DNA from: Eubacterium sp.
Lineage (GTDB): Bacteria > Bacillota > Clostridia > Eubacteriales > Eubacteriaceae
Direction of reading: 5' to 3'
Assembly: GCA_030524435.1 (NCBI GenBank)
Contig: JAUNGS010000011.1
Coordinates: forward strand, 1 to 46,973
DNA: 46,973 bases
In this document: positions 22,121 through 30,158 of the stretch, one piece after another
How positions within the stretch are numbered: position 1 is the stretch's first letter
Layout of the letters: every line of letters begins with the position of its first letter
Notes under the pieces: model-generated
Told to the model about the DNA's origin: nothing
The model's input: the letters and a program-made list of their open reading frames with translations, nothing else
Databases searched by the model: none
Position numbers and translations under genes: made by a program

Positions 22121-23011
22121 ATGAAATTAGTCAAAAATGAAACCCAGGAAGTCAACAGAGCCTATCTCACAGGAGAACGTCCCTTATTCAACGAAAAAAA
22201 TTTGCAGGTGGTGGACACGATTTTTGGAGAAGGCGAATCACCGCTGAAGGAGTGCAGCAACATTGAATTGGAGCAGAGCATGTTCCAGTGGAAATATCCC
22301 CTGTGGTACAGCAAGCATGTGAAGGCCGAGGACTGCACCTGGTTTGAAATGGCCCGGGCCGGCGTGTGGTATACCGACGATCTGGAAGTCAATAACGCGC
22401 TGATTCAGGCCCCCAAGAATTTCAGAAGGTGTCATAACCTGTCCTTAACCAACGTTGCCATGACCAATGCGGCGGAGACCCTGTGGAGCTGCGACGGCGT
22501 CACCATGGATCACGTGGTGGCCAAGGGCGACTATTTTGCCATGAACAGCGCAAACATGAAGATTACAGATTTACAGCTAGACGGGAATTATTCCTTCGAC
22601 GGCGCGAAAAATGTTGAAATCCACAACTCAAAGCTCCTTTCAAAGGACGCCTTCTGGAACACAGAAAACGTGACGGTTTACGACTCCTTTATCTCCGGGG
22701 AGTACCTGGGCTGGAACGCCAAAAACCTCACCCTGATCAATTGTACCATCGAAAGTCTCCAGGGGATGTGCTACATTGAAAATCTGGTGATGAAAAACTG
22801 TACCCTGTTAAACACGACCCTCGCCTTCGAGTATTCCACAGTGGATGTGGAGGTCAACGGAAAAATCGACAGCGTCATGAATCCCGCAGGCGGCATCATC
22901 CGCGCCGATGAAATTGGGGAGCTGATCATGGAAAAGGATAAAATCAATCCGGCCAACACCCAGATTATCTGTCCGAAGGTTGTATCGATTTCGGACTGTG
23001 CCTGTCTGTAA
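22121..23011 (+). CDS. DUF3737 family protein (predicted right-handed beta-helix)
   Basis: A 296-residue protein of the DUF3737 family, whose function is unknown. The start at 22121 has AGGAGG 6-7 nt upstream; a start 11 codons earlier does not. The chain is a long run of short beta strands with recurring asparagine-rich turns (NLSLTNVAM, NVEIHNSKL, NVTVYDSFI, NLTLINCTI, NLVMKNCTL), the look of a pectate-lyase-like beta-helix. No signal peptide is seen, so it should be cytoplasmic. It is the first gene after the LysR-controlled promoter and is followed by a cyclophilin-fold lipoprotein and patB. The same three families are, to my knowledge, often neighbours in Bacillota. Confidence 0.88.
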   Translation: MKLVKNETQEVNRAYLTGERPLFNEKNLQVVDTIFGEGESPLKECSNIELEQSMFQWKYPLWYSKHVKAEDCTWFEMARAGVWYTDDLEVNNALIQAPKNFRRCHNLSLTNVAMTNAAETLWSCDGVTMDHVVAKGDYFAMNSANMKITDLQLDGNYSFDGAKNVEIHNSKLLSKDAFWNTENVTVYDSFISGEYLGWNAKNLTLINCTIESLQGMCYIENLVMKNCTLLNTTLAFEYSTVDVEVNGKIDSVMNPAGGIIRADEIGELIMEKDKINPANTQIICPKVVSISDCACL

Positions 23012-23106
23012 TTTGACAGTGCGTGATCTGAGCCTATGACCTTTATCCTATGGATAAAGATCAAGAGATTTCCAACAGAAGCAATGGAAGCTTGTGGTGA
23101 ATAAAG

Positions 23107-23625
23107 ATGAAAAAAATAAAAATAGTTCTGCTGTTATTGGCGGCGGTTCTGCTTTTAGCTGCCTGTAGTCGGGGCGCAGAGGAGACGGCTGCGGAGCGCA
23201 GTCAATCTGCACTGTCAGAGCAAACAGAAAATTCCGAGCAGACTGCCGCAGCGATGCATTCAGAAACGGGGGAGGGGCAAATGCTTGTAGACATTAACGG
23301 ACAGGTCTTTCAGGCCGAGCTGTACGATAACGAGACGACGGCCGCCCTTGGGGAAAGGCTTCCCATGACGATAACCATGGAAGCAATGAACGGCAACGAG
23401 AAGTTTTATTTTCTGGATGAATCCCTTCCTACCAACACGGAGACTGTCGGGACGATTCAGAAGGGCGATATCATGCTCTACGGCAGCAATTGTCTGGTGG
23501 TGTTTTATAAAACCTTCGACACCGGCTACAGCTATACCCGCCTTGGCCATATTGCAGATACCGAGGCCTTAGAAGCCGCCCTGGGAGATGGCAACGTCAC
23601 AATCAGCTTTAGAAGGGCAGAATAG
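23107..23625 (+). CDS. Lipoprotein with cyclophilin-like domain
   Basis: A 172-residue lipoprotein. The N-terminus has a basic start, a hydrophobic core and the lipobox LLAAC (Cys20), so it should be lipid-anchored on the outer face of the membrane. A low-complexity Glu/Ser/Thr linker of about 40 residues follows. The domain from about residue 55 (VDINGQVFQAELYDNETTAALGERLPMTITM, then GDIMLYGSNCLVVFY and YTRLGHI) matches the bacterial cyclophilin-like fold family, which resembles peptidyl-prolyl isomerases but has no proven activity. It lies 95 nt after the DUF3737 gene and 9 nt before patB. Confidence 0.85.
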   Translation: MKKIKIVLLLLAAVLLLAACSRGAEETAAERSQSALSEQTENSEQTAAAMHSETGEGQMLVDINGQVFQAELYDNETTAALGERLPMTITMEAMNGNEKFYFLDESLPTNTETVGTIQKGDIMLYGSNCLVVFYKTFDTGYSYTRLGHIADTEALEAALGDGNVTISFRRAE

Positions 23626-23634
23626 GAGATAGAA

Positions 23635-24819
23635 ATGCAGAGCAGATTTGATGAGACAATAGACCGCAGACATACCGGCAGCATGAAATGGGAGGTGGCC
23701 GAGGGTGAGCTTCCCATGTGGGTGGCGGATATGGATTTTCAAACGGCGCCGGAGGTCACCGAGGCCATCTGTAAAAGGGCGGCCCAGGGCGTCTTTGGCT
23801 ACACCCTGATCACAGAGGAATGGTATCAGGCTTATCAAAGCTGGTGGCAAAGCCGCCATGGCTTCGACATCAAAAAGGAATGGCTGATTTTTTCCACCGG
23901 CGTCGTTCCGGCCATCTCCAGCGTTGTCAGAAAGCTGACCACCGTCGCAGAAAAGGTGGTGGTGCTGACGCCGGTCTACAATATTTTCTTCAATTCCATT
24001 GTAAACAACGGGAGAAATGTTCTTGAAAGCAGGCTGGTGTACGATCATGGCAGCTACACCATCGATTTTGAGGATCTGGAAGCTAAGCTTGCAGATCCCC
24101 AGACCACCATGATGATTCTCTGTAATCCCCACAACCCCATCGGGATCCTGTGGGATAAAGAAACCCTGGCAAAAATAGGGGCGCTCTGTAAAAAACACCA
24201 TGTACTGGTGCTCTCCGATGAAATCCACTGCGATCTCACCGAGCCGGGAAAAGGCTACATCCCCTTTGCCGCCGTATCCGAGACCTGCAGGGACATCAGC
24301 ATTACCTGTATAGCTCCCACCAAGGCCTTCAATCTGGCGGGCATCCAGACGGCAGCGGTGGTGGTTCCAAGCGAAGCCCTGCGCCATCGGGTGAACCGGG
24401 GGCTCAATACCGACGAGGTGGCGGAGCCCAACGTCTTTGCAGCCATTGCGCCCATTGCAGCCTTTAACCAGGGCGGTCCCTGGCTGGACGCGCTGCGGGC
24501 CTATCTCTGGGAAAACAGAAGGCTTGCAGAAGCCTATATCGATAGAGAGATCCCCGGCGTAAAGGCCGTTAAGGGCAAGGCCACCTATTTATTGTGGCTC
24601 GATTGTCAGGAGTTAACCAAGGACAGCCAGACCCTGTGTCAGTTTATCCGAAGGGACAGCGGTCTCTACCTCTCCGAGGGCGCCGAATACAGAAACGGCG
24701 ACGGCTTTCTTAGGATGAATCTGGCCTGCCCCAGGGAGCAGGTGATGGAAGGGCTTAAGCGGCTTAAGCGGAGTGTGGCGGGGTATAGATCAAAAATCTT
24801 AAAAGGAGAACACTTTTAG
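23635..24819 (+). CDS. patB: PatB/MalY-type PLP-dependent C-S lyase
   Basis: A 394-residue fold-type I PLP enzyme of the PatB/MalY group, typically a cystathionine beta-lyase that cleaves C-S bonds to yield pyruvate, ammonia and a thiol. The N-terminus (NRRHTGSMKWE-like DRRHTGSMKWE, then LPMWVADMDF) is diagnostic. Further motifs are CNPHNPIG, SDEIHCDL and the PLP lysine K230 in APTKAFNLAG. Length is normal. It overlaps no gene but starts 9 nt after the lipoprotein stop, with AGGAGAT in front of the ATG. It could equally act on other cysteine S-conjugates; the LysR partner suggests induction by the substrate. Confidence 0.92.
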   Translation: MQSRFDETIDRRHTGSMKWEVAEGELPMWVADMDFQTAPEVTEAICKRAAQGVFGYTLITEEWYQAYQSWWQSRHGFDIKKEWLIFSTGVVPAISSVVRKLTTVAEKVVVLTPVYNIFFNSIVNNGRNVLESRLVYDHGSYTIDFEDLEAKLADPQTTMMILCNPHNPIGILWDKETLAKIGALCKKHHVLVLSDEIHCDLTEPGKGYIPFAAVSETCRDISITCIAPTKAFNLAGIQTAAVVVPSEALRHRVNRGLNTDEVAEPNVFAAIAPIAAFNQGGPWLDALRAYLWENRRLAEAYIDREIPGVKAVKGKATYLLWLDCQELTKDSQTLCQFIRRDSGLYLSEGAEYRNGDGFLRMNLACPREQVMEGLKRLKRSVAGYRSKILKGEHF

Positions 24820-24847
24820 AATTTAGTGGTTCATTGTTTTAGCAGAA

Positions 24848-24877
24848 TAGACAGCATCCTATGGCTTGTGTTATACT
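24848..24877 (+). promoter_or_regulatory. Promoter of the DeoR regulator gene
   Basis: TAGACA (24848-24853), 18-nt spacer, extended -10 TGT-TATACT (24869-24877). Confidence 0.55.
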
Positions 24878-24987
24878 AACCATGCAAAAAATTTTTCGGC
24901 TTTTCATAAAACATTAAAAAATAGTGTAAAATGTTTTTAAGCAGAAAAACTGTGCTTTTGCATAAGGAATCAAAAAAGGAGGGCGGC

Positions 24988-25842
24988 ATGGTTATTGACA
25001 GGTTTAATGGAGATGATGAAAGCTATATTTTGTATTATTTAGAGGTACATAAACGTGTATCTAATCGTGAGCTTTGTGAAGCTTTGCATTTATCAACTTC
25101 AACGATTCGCAAAAAACTTGCTAAAATGGAAGAGAAGGGATTACTCATAAGAACCCATGGCGGTGCAGCTAGTATTGATGCAAATCGCGATGAGACAATG
25201 AAGAAAAAATCCCGCATAAATATTTTAAATAAAAAAGCGATTGCGGCTGAAGCCTGCCGCTTTATTGATGATGGTGATGTCTTGGCTCTTGGCGGTGGTT
25301 CAACAGTAGCTGAAATGGCACCGTGGCTCTTGAAATTGAGCGGGGCTGTGATTTTGACGGACTCTACAGTAATGTCAACACTTACGATTCCCAATCAAAA
25401 TTTGGAGGTACACATAAATAGTGGTATTGTACGCGGCCGTACTGGCTGTGTTGTTGGACCGACCTCCGATATACTTTTTCAATCCTACAGTGCAGATAAG
25501 GCATTTATTGGTTGCGATGCATTTGATATTGAACATGGCGCTGGGAGTGATAATATTTTGGTGGGAAAAGTTGAAAAGGTGATGCTGGAATGTGCAAGGG
25601 AAAAATATATACTTTGTGATAGTACAAAATTGAATCAAAACTCACTGTACTCCTTTATTAGTACTCCTAAAATTACAGCGCTTATTACTGACGATGACGC
25701 GAATCCAGAATATGTAAAACAGATGCAGGATTCTGGACTTAAAGTGATTCTTGCGCCAATTTCAAATTTATCAGAATCTGAAATAAGGCTGCATGAAAAC
25801 AATATTTTACCAAAGAGCGAAACGCTCAAAAAAGAGAAATAA
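24988..25842 (+). CDS. DeoR-family transcriptional regulator
   Basis: A 284-residue repressor. The N-terminal winged HTH (NRELCEALHLSTSTIRKKLAKMEEKGLLIRTHGGA) is of DeoR type, ending in the RTHGGA motif. The C-terminal DeoRC sensor domain (IDDGDVLALGGGSTVAEMA, CDSTKLNQNS) binds phosphorylated sugars in characterised members. The start at 24988 has AAGGAGGG 4 nt upstream; an earlier ATG at 24931 lacks a site. Base composition turns clearly AT-rich here compared with patB, marking the start of the island. It is the likely regulator of the AraL-kinase-AraM genes downstream and perhaps of the divergent pair at 34.1-34.6 kb. It ends at its own terminator. Confidence 0.92.
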   Translation: MVIDRFNGDDESYILYYLEVHKRVSNRELCEALHLSTSTIRKKLAKMEEKGLLIRTHGGAASIDANRDETMKKKSRINILNKKAIAAEACRFIDDGDVLALGGGSTVAEMAPWLLKLSGAVILTDSTVMSTLTIPNQNLEVHINSGIVRGRTGCVVGPTSDILFQSYSADKAFIGCDAFDIEHGAGSDNILVGKVEKVMLECAREKYILCDSTKLNQNSLYSFISTPKITALITDDDANPEYVKQMQDSGLKVILAPISNLSESEIRLHENNILPKSETLKKEK

Positions 25843-25877
25843 ATCTCGATATGATTTTTTAAAATTGAGTTATGATC

Positions 25878-25921
25878 AAAAAGCCAGAAACTCTCTTGAA
25901 ATAGGGAGCTTCTGGCTTTTT
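25878..25921 (+). terminator. Intrinsic terminator after the DeoR gene
   Basis: AAAAAGCCAGAA (25878-25889) pairs perfectly with TTCTGGCTTTTT (25910-25921). Confidence 0.88.
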
Positions 25922-25928
25922 CAATTTA

Positions 25929-25957
25929 TTGACATAGAAAAATATACCGTGCATAAT
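25929..25957 (+). promoter_or_regulatory. Promoter of the HAD-kinase-AraM operon
   Basis: Consensus -35 TTGACA (25929-25934), 17-nt spacer, CATAAT (25952-25957). The start is near 25964. Confidence 0.75.
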
Positions 25958-25985
25958 AAATTTAATCGATAAACCTAAACAGACA

Positions 25986-26011
25986 TTTTGGACAATATGG
26001 AATATCCAAAA
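25986..26011. promoter_or_regulatory. Candidate DeoR operator
   Basis: TTTTGGA (25986-25992) and TCCAAAA (26005-26011) form a perfect inverted repeat with inner ATAT-GGA-ATAT symmetry. It lies about 22-47 nt past the predicted start, a place where a repressor would block transcription. Confidence 0.5.
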
Positions 26012-26070
26012 GAGGTGATATTATCGAAATTTTATATGACAAATACCGTGTAAATCAGGATGAGAATGAA

Positions 26071-26850
26071 GTGATTTCTCAAATACAAAATTTTGCATTG
26101 GATATGGATGGAACCATCTATCTCGATGAAGTGTGGATTGATGGCGCCAAAGATTTTTTGGAACGAATTGAGCAAACGGGCCGAAAATATTGTTTTATGA
26201 CAAACAATTCATCTAAAAATGCAGAAGTTTATGTTGAGAAATTACATCGTATGGGATTAGATATAGATCCTGAAAAACAGCTGATTACTTCTGGGCATGC
26301 CACCATCGATTATCTTAAGAAAAATTTTCCAGGGAAAAAGGTGTATCTTTTTGGAAATCAATGTCTTATGGATGAATTTGAAAAAGAGGGTATCTGCTTG
26401 GAGGAAGACAATCCTGATGTGTTGATTTCTGCATTTGATACTTCTTTCGATTATAAAAAGTTATGTAAGTTTTGTGATTTTGTAAGGGATGGACTTCCTT
26501 ATATTGGCACACATCCAGATTATAATTGTCCGACTAAAGAGGGATTCGTCCCAGATATTGGTGCGTTTCATGCCTATGTGAGTGCATCGACGGGGCGAAT
26601 GCCGGACAGAATTATAGGAAAACCAAACAAAGAGATCATAGATTACACGCTGAATATTCTAGGTGGAAAACCTGAAAATACAGCTGTAGTCGGTGATCGC
26701 TTGTATACCGATGTGAAATCTGGTGTACATAACGGTCTCTGTGGTATTTTAGTGCTTAGCGGAGAGGCACAATTGGCTGATATTCCAGGATCAGATGTAA
26801 AGCCGAATCTGGTGTTTGATTCTGTTAAGAATATCACGTCTTTATTGTGA
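26071..26850 (+). CDS. HAD-IIA (NagD/AraL-like) sugar-phosphate phosphatase
   Basis: A 259-residue phosphatase of the HAD-IIA group. HAD motif I is DMDGT (residues 11-15), motif II MTNNSS, motif III lysine in GKPNKE, and motif IV GDRLYTD. The C2-type cap is large, as in NagD, AraL and PGP. These enzymes remove phosphate from small sugar or polyol phosphates. In B. subtilis, AraL and AraM sit together in the arabinose operon; here the same two families flank an FGGY kinase. The GTG start at 26071 has only a weak GGATGAG in front. A better ribosome site (AGAGGTGAT, 26011-26019) precedes an in-frame open stretch that lacks ATG, GTG or TTG and begins ATT/ATC, so the N-terminus may be 16-17 residues longer or the original start was lost. 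Confidence 0.88.
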   Translation: MISQIQNFALDMDGTIYLDEVWIDGAKDFLERIEQTGRKYCFMTNNSSKNAEVYVEKLHRMGLDIDPEKQLITSGHATIDYLKKNFPGKKVYLFGNQCLMDEFEKEGICLEEDNPDVLISAFDTSFDYKKLCKFCDFVRDGLPYIGTHPDYNCPTKEGFVPDIGAFHAYVSASTGRMPDRIIGKPNKEIIDYTLNILGGKPENTAVVGDRLYTDVKSGVHNGLCGILVLSGEAQLADIPGSDVKPNLVFDSVKNITSLL

Positions 26851-26883
26851 GACGGCCGTTACAGGCCAACTCGGAGGGGAAAA

Positions 26884-28374
26884 ATGTATGTTATTGGAAT
26901 CGATTTAGGTACACAAAGTTTAAAGGGGATTTTGGTTGATGCACAGGGGAAAATTGTATCGGAGGCAAACTGTTCTCATGATCCAATTTATCCTTGCCCG
27001 GCATGGGCAGAGCAAGTGGTTGCAGACTGGCTTCATTCTTTTAAGAAAGTTGTGCATGAGTTATTAGAAAATAGCGGCGTTGCACCAGAGGAGATTGGCA
27101 CCATAGGTATGGATGCAATCAATGATAGTATTGTGGTTATTGATCATGACGGCAATCCTATGATGAATTCGATCATCTGGCTGGATCGTCGAGCTGAGGA
27201 AGAAATTAAAGAAATTGAAAAAAGAGTATCCTCAGAGCGTGTGTTTGAAATTACAGGTTTAAATCTGGATTCATCTCATACGGCAGCGAAGATGCTTTGG
27301 GTAAAAAAATATCATCCTGAAATATATGAAAATTGTAAAAATATACTGAATGTAGCTAGCTTTATGGTGCACTGGATGACTGGTGAAAGCGTGGTAGACT
27401 ATGCTCAGGCTTCGGCGTCTATGCTGTACAATGTTACTCAGAAATGCTGGGATGAAGAAATGGCAAAAGTATTTGGCATTGATCCGCAGTTATTGGGAAA
27501 AATCGGAAAACCAGAAGAGGTCTGTGGACATCTGACAGAAAATTCAGCCAGAGAATTGGGACTGACGACTAAAACTAAGGTAATTATTGGTACAGGTGAT
27601 GAGCACTCGGCCTGTGTTGGTTCGGGACTTGTGAAGCCGGGAATGGTTTGTGATATTACGGGAACAGCAGAGCCTGTAGCCGCAGTATCAGATAAACCAG
27701 TATTTGATAAAATAGGAAATTTAGTGGAAACTCATCACCATGCAGATGCAAGATGGTGGCTGATTGAAAATCCTGGATTTGTATCTGGAGGATCTACGCG
27801 ATGGTTTAGAGATAATATTGTAAGGTACGATAACTACGATATTATGAATGTTATGGCTGAAACTTCTCCAATAGGATCCAATGGCGTAGTTTTTCTTCCA
27901 TGCATGCAGGGGGCGATGACACCAACCTGGAATGGAAATGCAAGGGGAACTTTTACAGGATTAACGCTGAATAACACTTTTGATGATATGGCACGATCGG
28001 TGTTTGAGGGAATTGCCTTTGGACTGAGGGATAATGTAGATCGCTTTGAAGAAATTGGTATGGATTGCTCAAATGTACGCATTGTCGGCGGCAGCACAAA
28101 GTCTCCTCTATGGTGCCAAATGAAAGCGGACTTATTAGGCAAACCGATGACGGCAACCAAAAGTGCCGAAGGTGCAGCGATTGGTGCTGCTATGTTAGCG
28201 GGCGTGGCAGAAGGCAACTTCAAAGATTTAGATGAAGCGGCAGAAGCCATGGTAGAATTAGGAAGAACCTATGAGCCAGATCTAAATAAAAAAGCCTTGT
28301 ACGATGAGGCATATGGACGATATAAAGACTGCTATGCATCAATGGAAGCATTTTTCGACAAGTGTTACAGCTAG
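26884..28374 (+). CDS. FGGY-family carbohydrate kinase 1 (xylulokinase-like)
   Basis: A 496-residue ATP-dependent sugar or polyol kinase. The first phosphate motif is GIDLGTQSLKG near the N-terminus; others are SIIWLDRRAEEE, the second-domain DITGTAEPV (phosphate 2 / FGGY region), and GGSTKSPLWCQMKADLLGKP, the adenosine-motif region shared with xylulose, ribulose and related kinases. The C-terminal GAAIGAAMLAG is standard. The substrate cannot be read from the sequence. It lies 33 nt after the HAD phosphatase and 17 nt before the AraM-like gene, with AACTCGGAGGGG as ribosome site. A kinase between an AraL-like and an AraM-like gene argues for a polyol or ketose whose phosphate is then oxidised. 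Confidence 0.92.
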   Translation: MYVIGIDLGTQSLKGILVDAQGKIVSEANCSHDPIYPCPAWAEQVVADWLHSFKKVVHELLENSGVAPEEIGTIGMDAINDSIVVIDHDGNPMMNSIIWLDRRAEEEIKEIEKRVSSERVFEITGLNLDSSHTAAKMLWVKKYHPEIYENCKNILNVASFMVHWMTGESVVDYAQASASMLYNVTQKCWDEEMAKVFGIDPQLLGKIGKPEEVCGHLTENSARELGLTTKTKVIIGTGDEHSACVGSGLVKPGMVCDITGTAEPVAAVSDKPVFDKIGNLVETHHHADARWWLIENPGFVSGGSTRWFRDNIVRYDNYDIMNVMAETSPIGSNGVVFLPCMQGAMTPTWNGNARGTFTGLTLNNTFDDMARSVFEGIAFGLRDNVDRFEEIGMDCSNVRIVGGSTKSPLWCQMKADLLGKPMTATKSAEGAAIGAAMLAGVAEGNFKDLDEAAEAMVELGRTYEPDLNKKALYDEAYGRYKDCYASMEAFFDKCYS

Positions 28375-28391
28375 AAAGGAATAAAATAATC

Positions 28392-29828
28392 ATGGCAGAT
28401 CAAAGACTGATTTATGCAGACCCTAGAGATTTAGATACACTCAGGACAGCGTTGAAAGACAATGATCCTGATGGAAAGCTCTGCCCTATTTTGATGGATC
28501 GGATATATATTCAAAAAAATGCAATAGAGCTGCTCCCTGAAATTATTTTAGAGCATGCCAAGGGAAAAAAGATACTTATGGTCACCGATATGACACCTTA
28601 TTATCGGGGTGAAGAGAGTCTGAAAGAACAGGTTTATTATCTTTTAAATCAAAAATTTGAGGTATTTTGGTTAACCTTGGATAATCATGACCATGTACTG
28701 CATGCTTTGGATGAAGAAAGCCTTCGAATCCAGGAAGCAATTCGTGATCACCAGGTGGATTGTGTACTTGGTATTGGCGGCGGCACCATAACAGACCTTT
28801 GCAAGGACGCATCCTACGCTGTGGATGATACAATGCCTTTAGTTATTGTACAGACAGCACTTTCAGTAAATGCATTTTCAGATGGTATTTCAATTATGCT
28901 GAAAAACGGCGTGAAGGTTTCATTGCCAACGCGGTATCCATCTGTTTTAGTTATCGATTTAGATGTTATCGAACAGGCGCCAATGGAGCGTAATCTTGCA
29001 GGCTATGGTGATGTGATGGCAACGTGGACAGCACCTGTAGACTGGTATTTGGCCTATAAATTGGGAATGAACAATACCTATAATGAACCATCCTGTGATA
29101 TATTACGTACACAAAACTCAGATTTACTGGAACAATCAGCGCATTTAGCTGAAAAAGATCCGAAAGCTTTTGAGCTTTTGGCCAGAGTGCTTACCTTGAG
29201 CGGTCTAGCCATGGGGATTGCAGGAGAATCCTGTCCATCTTCAGGAACAGAGCATATTATAACACATTTACTTGATATGGCTGCGGATAAACAAGACAGA
29301 GATGTCGCATTTCATGGTGCTCAAGTATCGATTGGAACAATTTTTACTGCAATTGCTTGGGATATTTTACTCAATGAGTTTGATCCAACGGATGTAGATA
29401 TCGATAAATGCTTTCCCACTGAGGAACAGATGAAACCGATGGTTTATAAAGCTTTTGAGTGGATTAAAAAAGAGACAGCAGATGAATGCTGGAAAGGCTA
29501 TCAGAAAAAGCTGGAAAGCTGGAAGGCAAACAGAAAACAATTTGAACGATTTTTGGATGAATGGGACAGCATTAAGGCTGAAATTGAAAAGGTAGTCGTT
29601 TCACCAGAGCATTTGTGTGAACAGATGCGTGCAGCGGGAGCGCCGACACACTATTCTCAAATGACACCGCCTATTGATGAAAAAACAGCACGATGGGCGC
29701 TTCTTGATTGTCATTTATATAGAAATAGATTTACACTATCAGACCTGCTATTTTATCTTGGCTGGTGGAATCAAGAATTTATTGAGCGATTAATTCAGCG
29801 TGCCGCAGCGTTAGATGCAGGATTATAA
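28392..29828 (+). CDS. araM: sn-glycerol-1-phosphate dehydrogenase family protein (AraM/EgsA type)
   Basis: A 478-residue member of the iron-containing alcohol dehydrogenase superfamily, closest in pattern to AraM/EgsA, which reduce dihydroxyacetone phosphate to sn-glycerol-1-phosphate with NAD(P)H. Seen are the dinucleotide loop GIGGGTITDLCK and the three metal-ligand sites: GYGDVM (Asp), SGTEHIITH (His) and AFHGAQVSIGT (His). It is about 80 residues longer than B. subtilis AraM at the C-terminus. The start at 28392 is preceded by AGAAAGGAATAA; an in-frame ATG at 28362 would overlap the kinase gene. In this context it may act on a phosphorylated polyol other than G1P. A terminator follows. 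Confidence 0.88.
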   Translation: MADQRLIYADPRDLDTLRTALKDNDPDGKLCPILMDRIYIQKNAIELLPEIILEHAKGKKILMVTDMTPYYRGEESLKEQVYYLLNQKFEVFWLTLDNHDHVLHALDEESLRIQEAIRDHQVDCVLGIGGGTITDLCKDASYAVDDTMPLVIVQTALSVNAFSDGISIMLKNGVKVSLPTRYPSVLVIDLDVIEQAPMERNLAGYGDVMATWTAPVDWYLAYKLGMNNTYNEPSCDILRTQNSDLLEQSAHLAEKDPKAFELLARVLTLSGLAMGIAGESCPSSGTEHIITHLLDMAADKQDRDVAFHGAQVSIGTIFTAIAWDILLNEFDPTDVDIDKCFPTEEQMKPMVYKAFEWIKKETADECWKGYQKKLESWKANRKQFERFLDEWDSIKAEIEKVVVSPEHLCEQMRAAGAPTHYSQMTPPIDEKTARWALLDCHLYRNRFTLSDLLFYLGWWNQEFIERLIQRAAALDAGL

Positions 29829-29902
29829 ATATATGCCTAAGCAGGTAATAATCATCAATTCAATAGATAGTTTGATGGTTTCATAGATAAATTCCCCCTT
29901 TA

Positions 29903-29940
29903 CCCCTCCTTCTATATTTATTAGATTGGAGGGGATTTTT
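29903..29940 (+). terminator. Terminator after the AraM-like gene
   Basis: CCCCTCC (29903-29909) pairs with GGAGGGG (29928-29934), followed by ATTTTT. Confidence 0.7.
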
Positions 29941-30037
29941 GGTTGCTTGAATATATATAAATGGGTGGAAATTTCTGAAGATTACGAGAAAGAACACGTT
30001 TATAAACGGCTGCGGTTATTAGAATACATGAAATAAA

Positions 30038-30072
30038 ATGGATGTTTTCAGCAGAGTGCGGAAAACATCCAT
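30038..30072 (-). terminator. Terminator of the glp-like minus-strand operon
   Basis: ATGGATGTTTTC (30038-30049) pairs perfectly with GAAAACATCCAT (30061-30072); on the minus strand a TTTTATTTC tail follows. Confidence 0.75.
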
Positions 30073-30158
30073 AAAGAGCCACGTTTATTTGCGGCATATC
30101 AAGATTAGAAAATAATAGGATTATAGTAGGTGAAGATAGTTAACTAAATTTTTAATGT

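Larger units (their letters stand above)
29829..30158. other. Convergent gap with two terminators and a possible gene relic
   Basis: It holds the AraM terminator (29903-29940) and a minus-strand terminator (30038-30072). Between them, 29947-30036 is an open stretch of 29 codons from a TTG with no ribosome site at a good distance. It encodes a charged helix-like peptide ending LRLLEYMK and could be the remnant of a longer gene. Confidence 0.5.

Noticed and set aside
29947..30036. 29-codon frame ending LRLLEYMK
   Set aside because: The ribosome site is too far away and lies inside a terminator stem; kept only as a possible relic.
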